Positions 48,223-58,327 of a stretch of 64,000 nucleotides of DNA are shown here, piece after piece. This DNA is from Streptomyces carminius (GTDB taxonomy: Bacteria > Actinomycetota > Actinomycetes > Streptomycetales > Streptomycetaceae), in the NCBI RefSeq assembly GCF_002794255.1, contig NZ_PGGW01000069.1, forward strand, positions 248,001 through 312,000, written 5' to 3'. The notes under the pieces are model-generated. The model had not been told where the DNA came from and did no database searches. It saw nothing but the letters and a program-made list of their open reading frames with translations. Each line of letters starts with the position of its first letter. Position 1 is the stretch's first letter. Made by a program: the position numbers and the translations under genes.

Positions 48223-49887
48223 TTGGCTGAGTACATCTACACCATGCGCAAGGCGCGTAAGGCGCACGGCGACAAGGTGATTCTCGACGACGTCACACTG
48301 AGCTTCCTGCCGGGCGCGAAGATCGGCGTCGTGGGTCCCAACGGCGCGGGCAAGTCCACGGTGCTGAAGATCATGGCGGGCCTGGAGCAGCCGTCCAACG
48401 GCGACGCCTTCCTCTCCCCCGGCTACAGCGTCGGCATCCTCCTCCAGGAGCCCCCGCTGGACGAGTCGAAGACCGTGCTGGAGAACGTCCAGGACGGCGT
48501 GGCGGAGATCAAGGGCAAGCTCGACCGGTTCAACGAGATCGCCGAGCAGATGGCGACCGACTACTCCGACGCGCTGCTGGAGGAGATGGGCAAGCTCCAG
48601 GAGCAGCTCGACCACGCGAACGCCTGGGACCTCGACGCCCAGCTCGAGCAGGCCATGGACGCCCTGGGCTGCCCGCCCGGCGACTGGCCCGTCACCAACC
48701 TCTCCGGCGGTGAGAAGCGCCGCGTCGCGCTGTGCAAGCTCCTGCTGGAGCAGCCCGACCTGCTGCTGCTGGACGAGCCCACCAACCACCTGGACGCCGA
48801 GTCCGTGCAGTGGCTGGAGCAGCACCTCGCCAAGTACGAGGGCACCGTCGTGGCCATCACCCACGACCGGTACTTCCTGGACAACGTCGCCGAGTGGATC
48901 CTGGAGCTCGACCGCGGCCGCGCCCACCCCTACGAGGGCAACTACTCCACCTACCTGGAGAAGAAGGCCTCCCGGCTGAAGGTCGAGGGGCAGAAGGACG
49001 CCAAGCGCCAGAAGCGCCTCAAGGAGGAGCTGGAGTGGGTCCGCTCCAACGCCAAGGGCCGCCAGGCGAAGTCCAAGGCGCGGCTGGCCCGCTACGAGGA
49101 GATGGCGGCCGAGGCCGACAAGATGCGGAAGCTGGACTTCGAGGAGATCCAGATCCCGCCGGGGCCGCGGCTGGGCAACGTCGTGGTCGAGGTGGAGGGC
49201 CTGCACAAGGCGTTCGGTGACAAGGTCCTCATCGACGACCTGTCCTTCACCCTCCCGCGCAACGGCATCGTCGGCGTCATCGGCCCCAACGGCGCGGGCA
49301 AGACCACGCTGTTCAAGATGATCCAGGGCCTGGAGGAGCCGGACTCCGGCAACATCCGGGTCGGCGACACGGTCAAGATCTCCTACGTCGATCAGAGCCG
49401 CGAGAACATCGACCCCAAGAAGACCCTGTGGGCCGTGGTCTCCGACGAGCTCGACTACATCAACGTCGGCCAGGTCGAGATGCCCTCGCGCGCCTACGTC
49501 TCCGCGTTCGGCTTCAAGGGCCCGGACCAGCAGAAGCCCGCCGGCGTCCTGTCCGGCGGCGAGCGCAACCGCCTCAACCTGGCGCTCACCCTCAAGCAGG
49601 GCGGCAACCTGCTGCTGCTGGACGAGCCGACCAACGACCTCGACGTCGAGACGCTGTCCTCGCTGGAGAACGCGCTGCTGGAGTTCCCCGGCTGCGCCGT
49701 GGTCGTCTCCCACGACCGCTGGTTCCTGGACCGGGTCGCCACGCACATCCTCGCCTACGAGGGCGAGAGCAAGTGGTTCTGGTTCGAGGGCAACTTCGAG
49801 TCGTACGAGAAGAACAAGATCGAGCGGCTCGGCCCGGACGCGGCCCGTCCGCACCGCGCCACCTACAAGAAGCTGACCCGGGGCTGA
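48223..49887 (+). CDS. ettA: Energy-dependent translational throttle A (ABC-F ATPase)
   Basis: A 554-residue ABC-F protein with two ATPase domains: GPNGAGKST (38-46), LSGGEKRRVALCKLLL and DEPTNHLD; then GPNGAGKTT, LSGGERNRLNL and DEPTNDLD. A linker rich in Arg/Lys/Glu lies between them. EttA binds the ribosomal E site and gates the first steps of translation according to the ATP/ADP ratio. The start is a TTG at 48223, giving (M)AEYIYTMRK, the usual EttA beginning; upstream ATG and GTG starts would add residues not seen in the family. There is no strong ribosome site. Confidence 0.93.
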   Translation: MAEYIYTMRKARKAHGDKVILDDVTLSFLPGAKIGVVGPNGAGKSTVLKIMAGLEQPSNGDAFLSPGYSVGILLQEPPLDESKTVLENVQDGVAEIKGKLDRFNEIAEQMATDYSDALLEEMGKLQEQLDHANAWDLDAQLEQAMDALGCPPGDWPVTNLSGGEKRRVALCKLLLEQPDLLLLDEPTNHLDAESVQWLEQHLAKYEGTVVAITHDRYFLDNVAEWILELDRGRAHPYEGNYSTYLEKKASRLKVEGQKDAKRQKRLKEELEWVRSNAKGRQAKSKARLARYEEMAAEADKMRKLDFEEIQIPPGPRLGNVVVEVEGLHKAFGDKVLIDDLSFTLPRNGIVGVIGPNGAGKTTLFKMIQGLEEPDSGNIRVGDTVKISYVDQSRENIDPKKTLWAVVSDELDYINVGQVEMPSRAYVSAFGFKGPDQQKPAGVLSGGERNRLNLALTLKQGGNLLLLDEPTNDLDVETLSSLENALLEFPGCAVVVSHDRWFLDRVATHILAYEGESKWFWFEGNFESYEKNKIERLGPDAARPHRATYKKLTRG

Positions 49888-49895
49888 GGGGCCAA

Positions 49896-50378
49896 GTGCG
49901 ACACGTGTACCCCTGTCCGCTGCGCTGGTCGGACATGGACGCCTTCGGGCACGTCAACAACGTCGTCTTCCTCCGCTATCTGGAGGAGGCGCGGATCGAC
50001 TTCATGTTCCGGCTGGCGCGGCAGGCGGCGTCGGGGGCCTTCACCGGTGGTTCGGTGGTGGCCCGGCACGAGATCTCCTATCTCAGGCCGCTGACGCACC
50101 GGCACGAGCCGGTCGTGGTCGAGCTGTGGGTGACGAAGGTCGGCGCTGCCTCGGTGACGGTCGCCTACGAGGTCAAGGACGGCCCCGGGGACTCCCGTGA
50201 TCCGGGGGGCTCCGGGGCGGCGGACGGCGAGGGGGCGGGGACCGTCTACGCGCGGGCCGCCACGGTCGTGGTCCCCTACGACCTCGAGCGGGAGCGGCCC
50301 CGCCGGCTCAGCGACGAGGAGAAGGCGTTCCTCAAGGAGTACCTGGACGACAGCGCGACGGGGGCCGTCGCCGCATGA
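49896..50378 (+). CDS. HotDog-fold acyl-CoA thioesterase
   Basis: A 160-residue protein with the YbgC/FadM-type thioesterase pattern PLRWSDMDAFGHVNNVVFLR, where the Asp of SDMDAFGH is catalytic, and a following LEEARIDFMF. A Gly/Asp/Ser-rich insert lies near residues 95-110. It hydrolyses acyl-CoA thioesters; the chain preference is unknown. The GTG at 49896 lies 9 bp after ettA with GAGGGG as ribosome site, and its end overlaps the next gene (ATGA). The three genes are likely co-transcribed. Confidence 0.85.
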   Translation: MRHVYPCPLRWSDMDAFGHVNNVVFLRYLEEARIDFMFRLARQAASGAFTGGSVVARHEISYLRPLTHRHEPVVVELWVTKVGAASVTVAYEVKDGPGDSRDPGGSGAADGEGAGTVYARAATVVVPYDLERERPRRLSDEEKAFLKEYLDDSATGAVAA

Positions 50379-51157
50379 GCGGAGAACAGCCCGGCCGCCT
50401 GGTGTTCGCCGATCCCGGGGAGGCGGCGGAACTCGCCGCCCTCCTGGAGCGGCTGCTGCGCTGGGAGCGGAACGCGGTGGTGCGGCTGCGGGTGCGCCGG
50501 CCGCACCGGGAGGACGGCGTCCTGGGCCTCTTCGCCCGGCCGGCCCGGTTCGAGGTGCTGGCCGTGCGCACGGCGCGGCTGGCGGCACCGGAGGGGACCG
50601 GGGGACCGGCGGGACCGGCGGAACTGGACACCACCGTCTCGGCCGGGGAACTGCTGGAGGGCGTGGCCGAGAAGGACGCGTCGGTGTCCGTCCCCGCCGC
50701 GGTGACCGGCCCGCCCTGGGCCGGACTGCTGCCGCCGCACGGCGGCTGGCGCCCGGTGGGCGTGCTGCCCTACGAGTCGGTCCGCGCGGCCGCCGACGCC
50801 GTGGTGGCCGAGTTCCGGCGGCGCAGCGAGGCGCTGCCGCCCGGGGAGCGCACCCGTCAGGCGCTGGACGCGCTGGCCGAGGAGATCTGGTCCCGGCCGC
50901 TGGGCGGCGGCACCGGGCTGCCGCTGCGCGCCGTGCACGCCGCCCGGTCGCTCGGCATGCTGCGGCCGTCCGGACCGGCCCCGGCGGCCGGGCCGCAGGG
51001 GCCGCCGCGTCCCGGGCGGCCGGGCGTCGTGGGGCCGCCGGAGGCCGCCGTGCTCGCCGCCGGTACCTGGCTGCGGCTGCGCACCCCGTACGGCTCGGTC
51101 GCGGTGCGCCGCGGCGGCGGTACGGGACTGGGCGTCATCCCCGTCCGGAGCGGCTGA
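50375..51157 (+). CDS. Conserved actinobacterial protein of unknown function
   Basis: A 260-residue soluble protein. Blocks include LVFADPGEAAELAALLERLL near the N-terminus, VSVPAAVTGPPWAGLLPPHGGWRPVG in the middle (positions about 108-133) and AARSLGMLRPSG near 190, followed by a Pro/Gly linker and a C-terminal strand pair (RLRTPYGSVAVRR). It overlaps the thioesterase gene by four bases. I recognise the layout from Streptomyces genomes, where it sits in this same place, but no function is known. Confidence 0.75.
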   Translation: MSGEQPGRLVFADPGEAAELAALLERLLRWERNAVVRLRVRRPHREDGVLGLFARPARFEVLAVRTARLAAPEGTGGPAGPAELDTTVSAGELLEGVAEKDASVSVPAAVTGPPWAGLLPPHGGWRPVGVLPYESVRAAADAVVAEFRRRSEALPPGERTRQALDALAEEIWSRPLGGGTGLPLRAVHAARSLGMLRPSGPAPAAGPQGPPRPGRPGVVGPPEAAVLAAGTWLRLRTPYGSVAVRRGGGTGLGVIPVRSG

Positions 51158-51158
51158 C

Positions 51159-51195
51159 CCCGGGGGCGGCCGGCCCCGGGCCGATCGCCCCCGGG
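51159..51195. terminator. Hairpin between converging genes
   Basis: CCCGGGGGCG (51159-51168) and CGCCCCCGGG (51186-51195) form a perfect 10-bp stem enclosing a GC-rich loop, between the stop at 51157 and that of the globin gene at 51231. Confidence 0.7.
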
Positions 51196-51230
51196 ACGGC
51201 CGGGGCACCCGGGCCGGGGACGGGGGCGGC

Positions 51231-51632
51231 TCAGTCCGGGGAGTTGATCAGCGAGCCGGCCGCGTAGACCAGGTAGTCCCACAGCTGCCGCTCGTGCCCG
51301 GGCGCCAGACCGAGGCTGTCCACCGCGTCCCGCATGTGCCGCAGCCAGGCGTCGTGCGCGGCGCGGTCCACCGTGAAGGGCACGTGGCGCATCCGCAGCC
51401 GGGGGTGCCCCCGCCGCTCGCTGTACGTCTTCGGCCCGCCCCAGTACTGCATGAGGAACAGCGTCAGGCGCTCCTCGGCCGGACCGAGGTCCTCCTCCGG
51501 GTACATCGGCCGCAGCAGCGGGTCCTCGGCGACGCCCTCGTAGAACCGGCGCACCAGCCGCCGGAACGTCTCCTCGCCCCCGACCTGCTCGAAGAAGGTC
51601 TGCGTCTGCAGGCTGCCGTGCGGAATCTCCAT
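51231..51632 (-). CDS. glbO: Truncated haemoglobin, group II
   Basis: A 133-residue globin with group II (TrHbO) features: Tyr at B10 in RRFYEGVAEDP, the LRPMYPEEDL turn, QYWGGP, and the proximal His in HPRLRMRHVPF. The full length fits the class. It binds O2 and may protect against oxidative or nitrosative stress or supply O2 to the respiratory chain. The ATG at 51632 has AGGAGA upstream. It stands alone on its strand. Confidence 0.92.
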   Translation of the reverse strand: MEIPHGSLQTQTFFEQVGGEETFRRLVRRFYEGVAEDPLLRPMYPEEDLGPAEERLTLFLMQYWGGPKTYSERRGHPRLRMRHVPFTVDRAAHDAWLRHMRDAVDSLGLAPGHERQLWDYLVYAAGSLINSPD

Positions 51633-51858
51633 CAGTCTCCTAGCGAAGGGACCGCCGGCCGCGGCCGGCGGGGAATCGCGTCCTGCTCGGTGGCGCTCCC
51701 TCCGGTCCCGCGGGGAACCGGTCCGGGCCGGACCGCGGTCTCCCGGCCGGAGGCCCCCGCCTCCCGGCGGGGAGCGGAGCCGCCACCCACCCATGGTCGC
51801 AGACGCGCCGGCCGGTGCCGCCGGGACGGGTGGCCCGGCGGCACCGGCCGGCGCCGGA

Positions 51859-53108
51859 TCACGCGTCGTCCCAGCGGAAGAGCCTGGCGGCGACGGCCGT
51901 CAGGACAACCGCGAACAGCAGCAGTCCGCCCATCACGGGAAGGGCGGCGTCCCAGCCCTGGCCGCGGGAGAGGACGTCCTGCATCGCCTCGGTGAGGTGC
52001 TTGAGGGGGAAGATATCCGAGACCGCGCGCACCCAGGCCGGGGTGCCCTCCAGGGGGAAGAAGGCCCCGGAGAGGAAGGCCATCGGCAGGACGACGAGCT
52101 GGGAGACGCCGTTGGCGGCCTCCTCGGTCTTCGCCCAGGCGCCGACGACCAGCCCCATGGACATGAAGGCCAGCGTGCCGCAGACCACCAGCGGCAGGGA
52201 CAGCCACCAGTGGCCGGACAGCTCCAGCCCGTAGTACGGGAGCGTGGCCACCCCGAGGAAGACCAGCGTCTGGAGCAGGGCCAGGCCGACGGTCACCCCG
52301 ACCCGGGCGGCGATGACCGAGCCCGCGCTCACCGGGGCGAGCCACAGCCTGCGCAGGATGCGCTTCTTGCGCCAGCTGACCAGGACCAGGGCCGAGCCCA
52401 TGACCGCGCTCATCGACACCGCCCAGCCGAGCAGGCCGGGGGTGAGGAACTGGATCGCCTTCATCGACTCGTCCTCCGCCTGCGCGGCGGTCAGCTCGTA
52501 CGCGGGCGGCTGGCCGGTGGCGGCGATGTTGGCCTGCTGGACGAGCGAGTTGACGACCGCGCGCACATTGCCGGCCCGGGTGGGGTCGGCCGCCGAGTAG
52601 CGCAGCCGCACCTCGTCGCCGTGCTGCCAGAGCACGGCGTCCACATCGCCCGCGCGGACCTCGTCCAGCGCCTTCTCGCGGTCGCCGGACTTCCGCAGCT
52701 CCAGGAAGTCGTCCAGCCCCTCCCGGGTCTCGGCCGGCAACGCGTCCAGCACCTCGACCCGGCCGATCTGGACGATCTCCACCCGCGGCGTCGAGTCGCC
52801 CTTGAGCAGGGCGCCGAGGAAGACCAGGAACATCAGCGGGAAGAGCAGCATGAAGAAGACGGCGGCGCGGTCCCGCAGCAGGCCCAGGGCCATCGCCTTC
52901 GACAGACCGGCGAACACCCGCAGGTCCGGGCCCCGGCCCGTCCTCCCCGGCCGACTGCTCTCCGCGCTTCCCCCGTTTTCCCCGCTGCTCCCGCTGTTCC
53001 CGTTTTCCCCGATTCTCCCGTCTCCTTCGTCTCCTCCGGCCCTGCCCGCTTCCGCCGGGCCGCCCGGCTGCTTCCCGCCGTCCGCCGCGGGGCGCGCCCC
53101 GGTGCCGC

Positions 53109-53112
<4 letters not shown>
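51859..53112 (-). CDS. ABC-2 type permease
   Basis: A 417-residue membrane protein of the ABC-2/YhgE-NodJ type. A Gly/Ser/Asn-rich N-terminal tail (1-55) precedes the first helix (AVFFMLLFPLMFLVFLGALL), a large outer domain (about 90-215) and five further helices ending in RWDDA. The start is a GTG at 53112 overlapping the stop of the ATPase gene (GTGA). With that ATPase it makes a complete exporter for a drug, lipid or polymer. No substrate can be named. Confidence 0.88.
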
Positions 53113-53837
<725 letters not shown>

Positions 53838-53929
53838 GAAGCGGATGGTAGTGGCGGAACATCACCTTCCGAACGGTCCCGGGCGGACATGTTCGATCAC
53901 TCCCCGGGGCTGGGTGGAAGTATGGGGAC

Positions 53930-54976
53930 ATGACCGGTGAAACGGATGGAAGGGGCAAGCGGGGCGGCCGGGGTGGGGAGTTCCGGGACCGGGCCCGGAG
54001 TCTGGCCCGGGCGCTGGTGCGCGGCATCGAGGCGGAGGGCCTGCTGGCCGATCCGGCGTGGCGGGCGGCGTTCGAGGCCGTGCCGCGGCACCTGTTCGTG
54101 CCCTGCTACTACCTGCCCCTGGTGGGCGGTTACGAGCGGCTCGGCCGCGACGACCCCGACCCGTCGGTACGGGAGCGCTGGCTGACGGGCGTCTACGAGG
54201 ACGTGCCGCTGGCGACCCGGGTGCGGGACGGCGAGCCGCGCTCCTCCTCCAGCCAGCCGTCCCTGATGGCGATGATGCTCCGGGACCTGCGGGTGGCGGA
54301 CGGGATGGACGTGCTGGAGATCGGCACCGGCACCGGCTGGAACGCCGCCCTGCTGGCCCACCGGCTGGGCGACGCCCACGTGACCACCGTCGACGTGGAT
54401 CCGGAGATCACCGGGGAGGCCCGGACGCGGTTGGCGGCGGCCGGCCGCCACCTTGAGGTGGTCACCGGGGACGGGGCCCTCGGCTGCCCGGAGCGGGGGC
54501 CGTACGACCGGATCATCGGGACCTGCGCGGTGGACGCCGTACCGCCGGCCTGGCCGGAGCAGTGCAGGCCCGGGGCGGTCATCCTGACCCCGATGGCCAC
54601 CGGGCTGCTCGCCCTGCGGGTGACGGAGCCCGGCCGCGCCGAGGGCCGCTTCCTGCCGGACCCCGCCTACTTCGTCCCGCTGCGCGGCGACCGCCCGCCG
54701 CGCCCGCGGATCGATCCGGCGGACCTGCCGCGCGAGGCGCTGCGGACCGAGTCGTTCGGTTTCCTGCTGTCGCTGACCGGGGGCGGTCCGGACCCGGGCG
54801 CCGCCTACGAACGGTGGCGGCGCGCCGGACGGCCGGACCGCACCCGGTACGGCGTGACGGTGCGCGGCGCGGACCAGTGGGTCTGGCTGGACGACCCGGA
54901 CGGACCGGACCGCTGGCCGCTGCGGGCGGGGCCCGGGACGGGACCCGCCCCCGGGGTCAGCCCCGGTACAGGGTGA
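53930..54976 (+). CDS. SAM-dependent methyltransferase (PCMT/isoaspartate type)
   Basis: A 348-residue protein. The SAM-binding motif I is VLEIGTGTGWNAALLAHRLG (about residues 127-146), followed by TTVDVDPEI and the RIIGTCAVDAVPPAW segment. An N-terminal helical part includes VPRHLFVPCYYLP, as in protein-L-isoaspartate methyltransferase homologues used in Streptomyces, often for lanthipeptides or protein repair. No precursor peptide is visible nearby. The ATG at 53930 is 7 bp beyond GGAAG. The 3' end overlaps the end of the converging FHA gene by 20 bp. Confidence 0.85.
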   Translation: MTGETDGRGKRGGRGGEFRDRARSLARALVRGIEAEGLLADPAWRAAFEAVPRHLFVPCYYLPLVGGYERLGRDDPDPSVRERWLTGVYEDVPLATRVRDGEPRSSSSQPSLMAMMLRDLRVADGMDVLEIGTGTGWNAALLAHRLGDAHVTTVDVDPEITGEARTRLAAAGRHLEVVTGDGALGCPERGPYDRIIGTCAVDAVPPAWPEQCRPGAVILTPMATGLLALRVTEPGRAEGRFLPDPAYFVPLRGDRPPRPRIDPADLPREALRTESFGFLLSLTGGGPDPGAAYERWRRAGRPDRTRYGVTVRGADQWVWLDDPDGPDRWPLRAGPGTGPAPGVSPGTG

Positions 54977-56297
54977 TCGTGGTCCAGGCGCCGACGTGCA
55001 CCCGGTCGCCCGCCTGGAGCGGCACCGGCACGAACGGCTGGATCGGGTCCTCGGCGCCGTTGACGGTGGTGCCGTTGGTGGAGTCCTGGTCGACCACGGC
55101 CCAGTTCCCGTCGGGCTGCCGCACCAGCACCGCGTGCTGGTGCGAGACCCCCGGGTCCTCCGGCGGACGGGCCAGGTCGATGTCGGGCGACTCGCCGGTG
55201 GAGTGGCGGCGGCGGCCGATGGTCACCTGGGGGCCGGTGAGCTGGATCCGCTGCTCCGGGGAGTAGGCGGGCAGGTTCAGACCGGCGGCCTCCGGGCCGC
55301 TGCGCCGCATCATCGCCGCGAAGTACTCGCGGTCCGGACCGATCGTCACCATCCAGTTCGCCGGCTGCTGGTGCTGCTGGTGCTGCTGGTGCGGAGGCTG
55401 CTGATGCTGCTGCTGTTGTTGGTGCTGGTGGGACGGCTGCTGTTGCTGCGGGTAGCCGTAGCCGGGCTGCGCCGGGGGAGCTCCCATGCCGGGCTGCTGT
55501 CCGTAGTCCGGCTGGGCGGGCGGGCCGGCCGGCGGCAGCGTCCAGTCGTCACCCCCGCCACCGGGCTGCTGGTGCTGCGGCTGGGACGGTTGCGGCGGCT
55601 GGGGGTAGCCGTAGCCGGAACCGGGCTGCTGTGCCGGCGGGGCCCCCACGGCGGACTGCTGCCCGTAGCCGGCCGACCGGCCGTAACCGGGCTGCTGCGC
55701 GTAGTCGGGCGGGCCCTGCTGCTGGTGCTGCTGCTGCGGATGGTGCTGGGAGGGCTGGTGCTGCGGGGGCTGCTGGTGCTGTTGCTGGTGCTGTTGCTGG
55801 TGGGGCGGCGGTCCCTGCGGCTCCGGGGCGAGCGGCTCGGCCGGACGGTTCACCTGGGACGGCCGGGAGCGCTCGTAGTCCAGGGGCTGTCCGGGCTGCG
55901 GAGGCGGCGGCCCGGGCGGGCCCGACTGGAAACCGGGCGGCAGGTTCAGCCCCGTACTGCCGCCGGGCGCCTGCGAGGGCGGGGACGGCGGAGGGGGCGA
56001 GGTGAAGGTGGTGGGAGTGCCGGTCAGGAAGTTGTACCGGCACTCCTCGCAGAACGGCGCGAGCCCTTCACGGGGGGTGCGGCACTGCGGGCAGAGCTCG
56101 CTCTGCACCGTGTTGTCGTTCCCCGGCACGGGATAGCCGTAGCCTCCCCCCGGCCGGGCCGGGGGGACTCCCATTCCGGGCATCTGCGGGGGCGGGACGG
56201 CGCCGGCGGGCGCACCCGGAGCGGAGGTCATGCGCTGGCCGCACACCTCGCACCAGTCGTCGGCCGCCGACTGGTGACCGTTCGGGCAAGTCGGCAT
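54957..56297 (-). CDS. FHA-domain protein with zinc ribbons and Gln-rich linker
   Basis: A 446-residue protein. Two zinc-ribbon pieces open it (CPNGH...CEVCGQR; CPQCRTPREGLAPFCEEC). Residues about 90-325 form a low-complexity linker of Gln, His, Pro, Gly and Tyr (long Q-rich runs coded by CAG/CAA). The C-terminal 100 residues are an FHA domain (VTIGRRRHSTGESPDIDLAR, GVSHQHAVLVRQPDG, STNGTTVNG), which binds phosphothreonine. It sits beside a PP2C phosphatase and a PknG-like kinase and so is probably a target or reader of that kinase. GarA, the PknG target in mycobacteria, is an FHA protein. Confidence 0.9.
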   Translation of the reverse strand: MPTCPNGHQSAADDWCEVCGQRMTSAPGAPAGAVPPPQMPGMGVPPARPGGGYGYPVPGNDNTVQSELCPQCRTPREGLAPFCEECRYNFLTGTPTTFTSPPPPSPPSQAPGGSTGLNLPPGFQSGPPGPPPPQPGQPLDYERSRPSQVNRPAEPLAPEPQGPPPHQQQHQQQHQQPPQHQPSQHHPQQQHQQQGPPDYAQQPGYGRSAGYGQQSAVGAPPAQQPGSGYGYPQPPQPSQPQHQQPGGGGDDWTLPPAGPPAQPDYGQQPGMGAPPAQPGYGYPQQQQPSHQHQQQQQHQQPPHQQHQQHQQPANWMVTIGPDREYFAAMMRRSGPEAAGLNLPAYSPEQRIQLTGPQVTIGRRRHSTGESPDIDLARPPEDPGVSHQHAVLVRQPDGNWAVVDQDSTNGTTVNGAEDPIQPFVPVPLQAGDRVHVGAWTTITLYRG

Positions 56298-56800
56298 GTC
56301 GGTCCTTCCCCTCCGTGCAGCTCCGCGTCGATCGGTTGCTCACTTCTTCACGTTCACACGGACCGTTCCGGTTGCCCCGTGTGCGCGGCGCCGTCTCGCC
56401 GGCCTCGGAGACGCTCGCCCTCAGCGGAACAGTACCGGTCCCGGCACCGACCTCGCCCACCACCGTGGCGAGCGGTCCGGCGGTCTCCGTGCCACCGGAG
56501 AGGCGGACCGGCCGCGGGGCACGGACCGGTCCCGCGGCCGCTCCGCCCGGCCGGTGCGGGGCACCGTCCACGGCCCGGCGGCGGCCGGTACGCCGGTCCA
56601 CGCCGTGCGGGGCAGCCCGGCGGGAGTGGGGAGCGTCACACCGGCCCGAACGGCCCGCGTCCGTTGTCCGGACCCGGGCGGCCGGGCCGGGTACGCACCG
56701 GCGGTGGGCGCGGGTCCGCCTGCCGCGGTGGCCTCGGCCGGGGCAGCAGGCCGGCGGCCCGGCCGCCCCGGCCCGGCGCAGGGCCGCCCCCGGCGCGGTG
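56298..56800. other. 503-bp gap between FHA and PP2C genes
   Basis: No full gene is present. On the minus strand, a frame ends ATGTVRVNVKK and a stop near 56341, as would the C-terminus of a protein ending just before the FHA gene. From memory, in other Streptomyces a von Willebrand A-domain gene lies here, so this may be a much shortened remnant. Confidence 0.35.
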
Positions 56801-58327
56801 TCAGCCGGACATCGTACGGCCGGACGGGACCGGGAACGGCACCACTGCCACCGTCACGTTGTCGTGCCCACCGCCGTCGAGCGCGTGCCCCACGAGCTGC
56901 CGGGCACAGCGCAGCGGTTCGGTGCGGGCGTCGGGCGCGACCACCGAGGTCATCTCCTCGGCCGACTCGGCGTAGTTCCACAGCCCGTCGGTGCACACCA
57001 CCACCACGCCCGGCCGGTCCGGGGTGAAGGACGCGGTGTGCGGGTCGATTTCGTGGGCGTCCGCGCCCAGCCAGCCGGTGATGGCGTGGGCCCGCGGGTC
57101 GGCGTACGCCTCGGCCTCCTCCATCAGGCCGGCCGCGACCATCTGGGCCGCCCAGGAGTCGTCCTCGGTGAGCCGGGCGGGCTGGGTGGAACGGTCCTCG
57201 GGCACCCAGTAGGCGCGGCTGTCGCCGACCCAGCCGACGGTGAGGATCTCGCCCGTGACCACCGCGCCGACGATGGTGCAGGCCGGGGCGTTGCGCGCCG
57301 GGTCCGCCGGGGTCCTCGCGGCCAGGTCGCCGACCGCCCCGGCGGCGGCCGCCAGGGCGGCGCGCATCGCCTCCCGGGGGTCGGTGCCGTGCGGCAGCGC
57401 GGCGAGCAGTGAGGCGCAGGCGGCCTCGGCGGCGGCGGCCGACGCCTCGTCGGGGCGGGTCGCCGAGGACACCCCGTCGCAGACGACGGCGACCGGGGCC
57501 GCCGAGCCGTCCGGCAGCCCGGCGGAGGCGACGGCGAAGGAGTCCTCGTTGCGGTGGTGGCGCAGCCCGCGGTCGCTGACCGCCGCCACTCCCGGCACCG
57601 TGCGCTCCAGGTGGTCGCGTTCGCGCGGGCGGCGGTGGCCGCAGTGCTCGCAGTGGCCGTCCCCGCCGACGGCGCCCGTGCCGCAGGCGACGCACGGCGC
57701 TTCCGCTCCCTCGTCCGGGCCGCCGTCCGCGTCCCCGCCCGGGCCACCGTGCGGTTCTGCGTGCGAGTGGCCGCGGGACTCCCCGTGCCGCTCCTCACGC
57801 GGGAACTCGTGCTGTTCGCCGTGCCCCTCCCGCCGCCCCCGGCCCGGCTCCTCGCGCGGGTCGGGGCCGTCCGGCGCCGGTGCGGGCGGCGGGAGCGGGA
57901 AGTCCTCCCGCTCCGGCGCGGGGCCGGCCGGGTACCGCCCGTCCGGCGCGGAGGCGGGCGGCGGCAGTACGAAGTCAGCCCCGCCCGACCCGCCCGACCC
58001 GCCCGCCTCGCCCGGCCCGCCCGACCCGGCGGGCACGTGCGGCGGGACGGGGGGCGCGACCGGGGACGGCGGGTACGGAGGAGGCGGCGGCGCGGAGGGC
58101 GGTACCGCGGGCGGTGTGGGCGGTACGGGCGGCGCGGCGGACGCGGGCGGCGGCACCGAAGGGCGCGCGCCACCCGCCCCGGCGGGCGCGGCGGTGCCGC
58201 CGGCCTCCGGCGTCCGGCGCACGGCGGCCAGGTCGGCACCGCACGCGCCGCAGAAGAGGTCCCCCTCCTCCAGCGGCTCCGCACAGCGGGGGCATACGGA
58301 GAGTTGGTCGAGCTGCGGCATGGTCAC
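56801..58327 (-). CDS. PP2C-type protein phosphatase with zinc ribbons
   Basis: A 508-residue protein. The N-terminal zinc ribbon is CPRCAEPLEEGDLFCGACGA. A Pro/Gly-rich linker (about 40-180) follows, with a second ribbon (CVACGTGAVGGDGHCEHCG). The phosphatase domain (about 220-500) has metal-binding motifs SDRGLRHHRNEDSF, VAVVCDGVSSA, GWVGDSRAYW and DGLWNY, with HDNVTVAVV near the end. It removes phosphate from Ser/Thr, presumably opposing the kinase encoded upstream. The GTG at 58327 overlaps the kinase stop (GTGA); an ATG at 58321 is an alternative. Confidence 0.9.
   Translation of the reverse strand: MTMPQLDQLSVCPRCAEPLEEGDLFCGACGADLAAVRRTPEAGGTAAPAGAGGARPSVPPPASAAPPVPPTPPAVPPSAPPPPPYPPSPVAPPVPPHVPAGSGGPGEAGGSGGSGGADFVLPPPASAPDGRYPAGPAPEREDFPLPPPAPAPDGPDPREEPGRGRREGHGEQHEFPREERHGESRGHSHAEPHGGPGGDADGGPDEGAEAPCVACGTGAVGGDGHCEHCGHRRPRERDHLERTVPGVAAVSDRGLRHHRNEDSFAVASAGLPDGSAAPVAVVCDGVSSATRPDEASAAAAEAACASLLAALPHGTDPREAMRAALAAAAGAVGDLAARTPADPARNAPACTIVGAVVTGEILTVGWVGDSRAYWVPEDRSTQPARLTEDDSWAAQMVAAGLMEEAEAYADPRAHAITGWLGADAHEIDPHTASFTPDRPGVVVVCTDGLWNYAESAEEMTSVVAPDARTEPLRCARQLVGHALDGGGHDNVTVAVVPFPVPSGRTMSG

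Noticed and set aside
46243..49854. A 1,203-codon open frame on the minus strand
   Set aside because: It is the antisense shadow of the adhesin and ettA genes and has no motif of its own.
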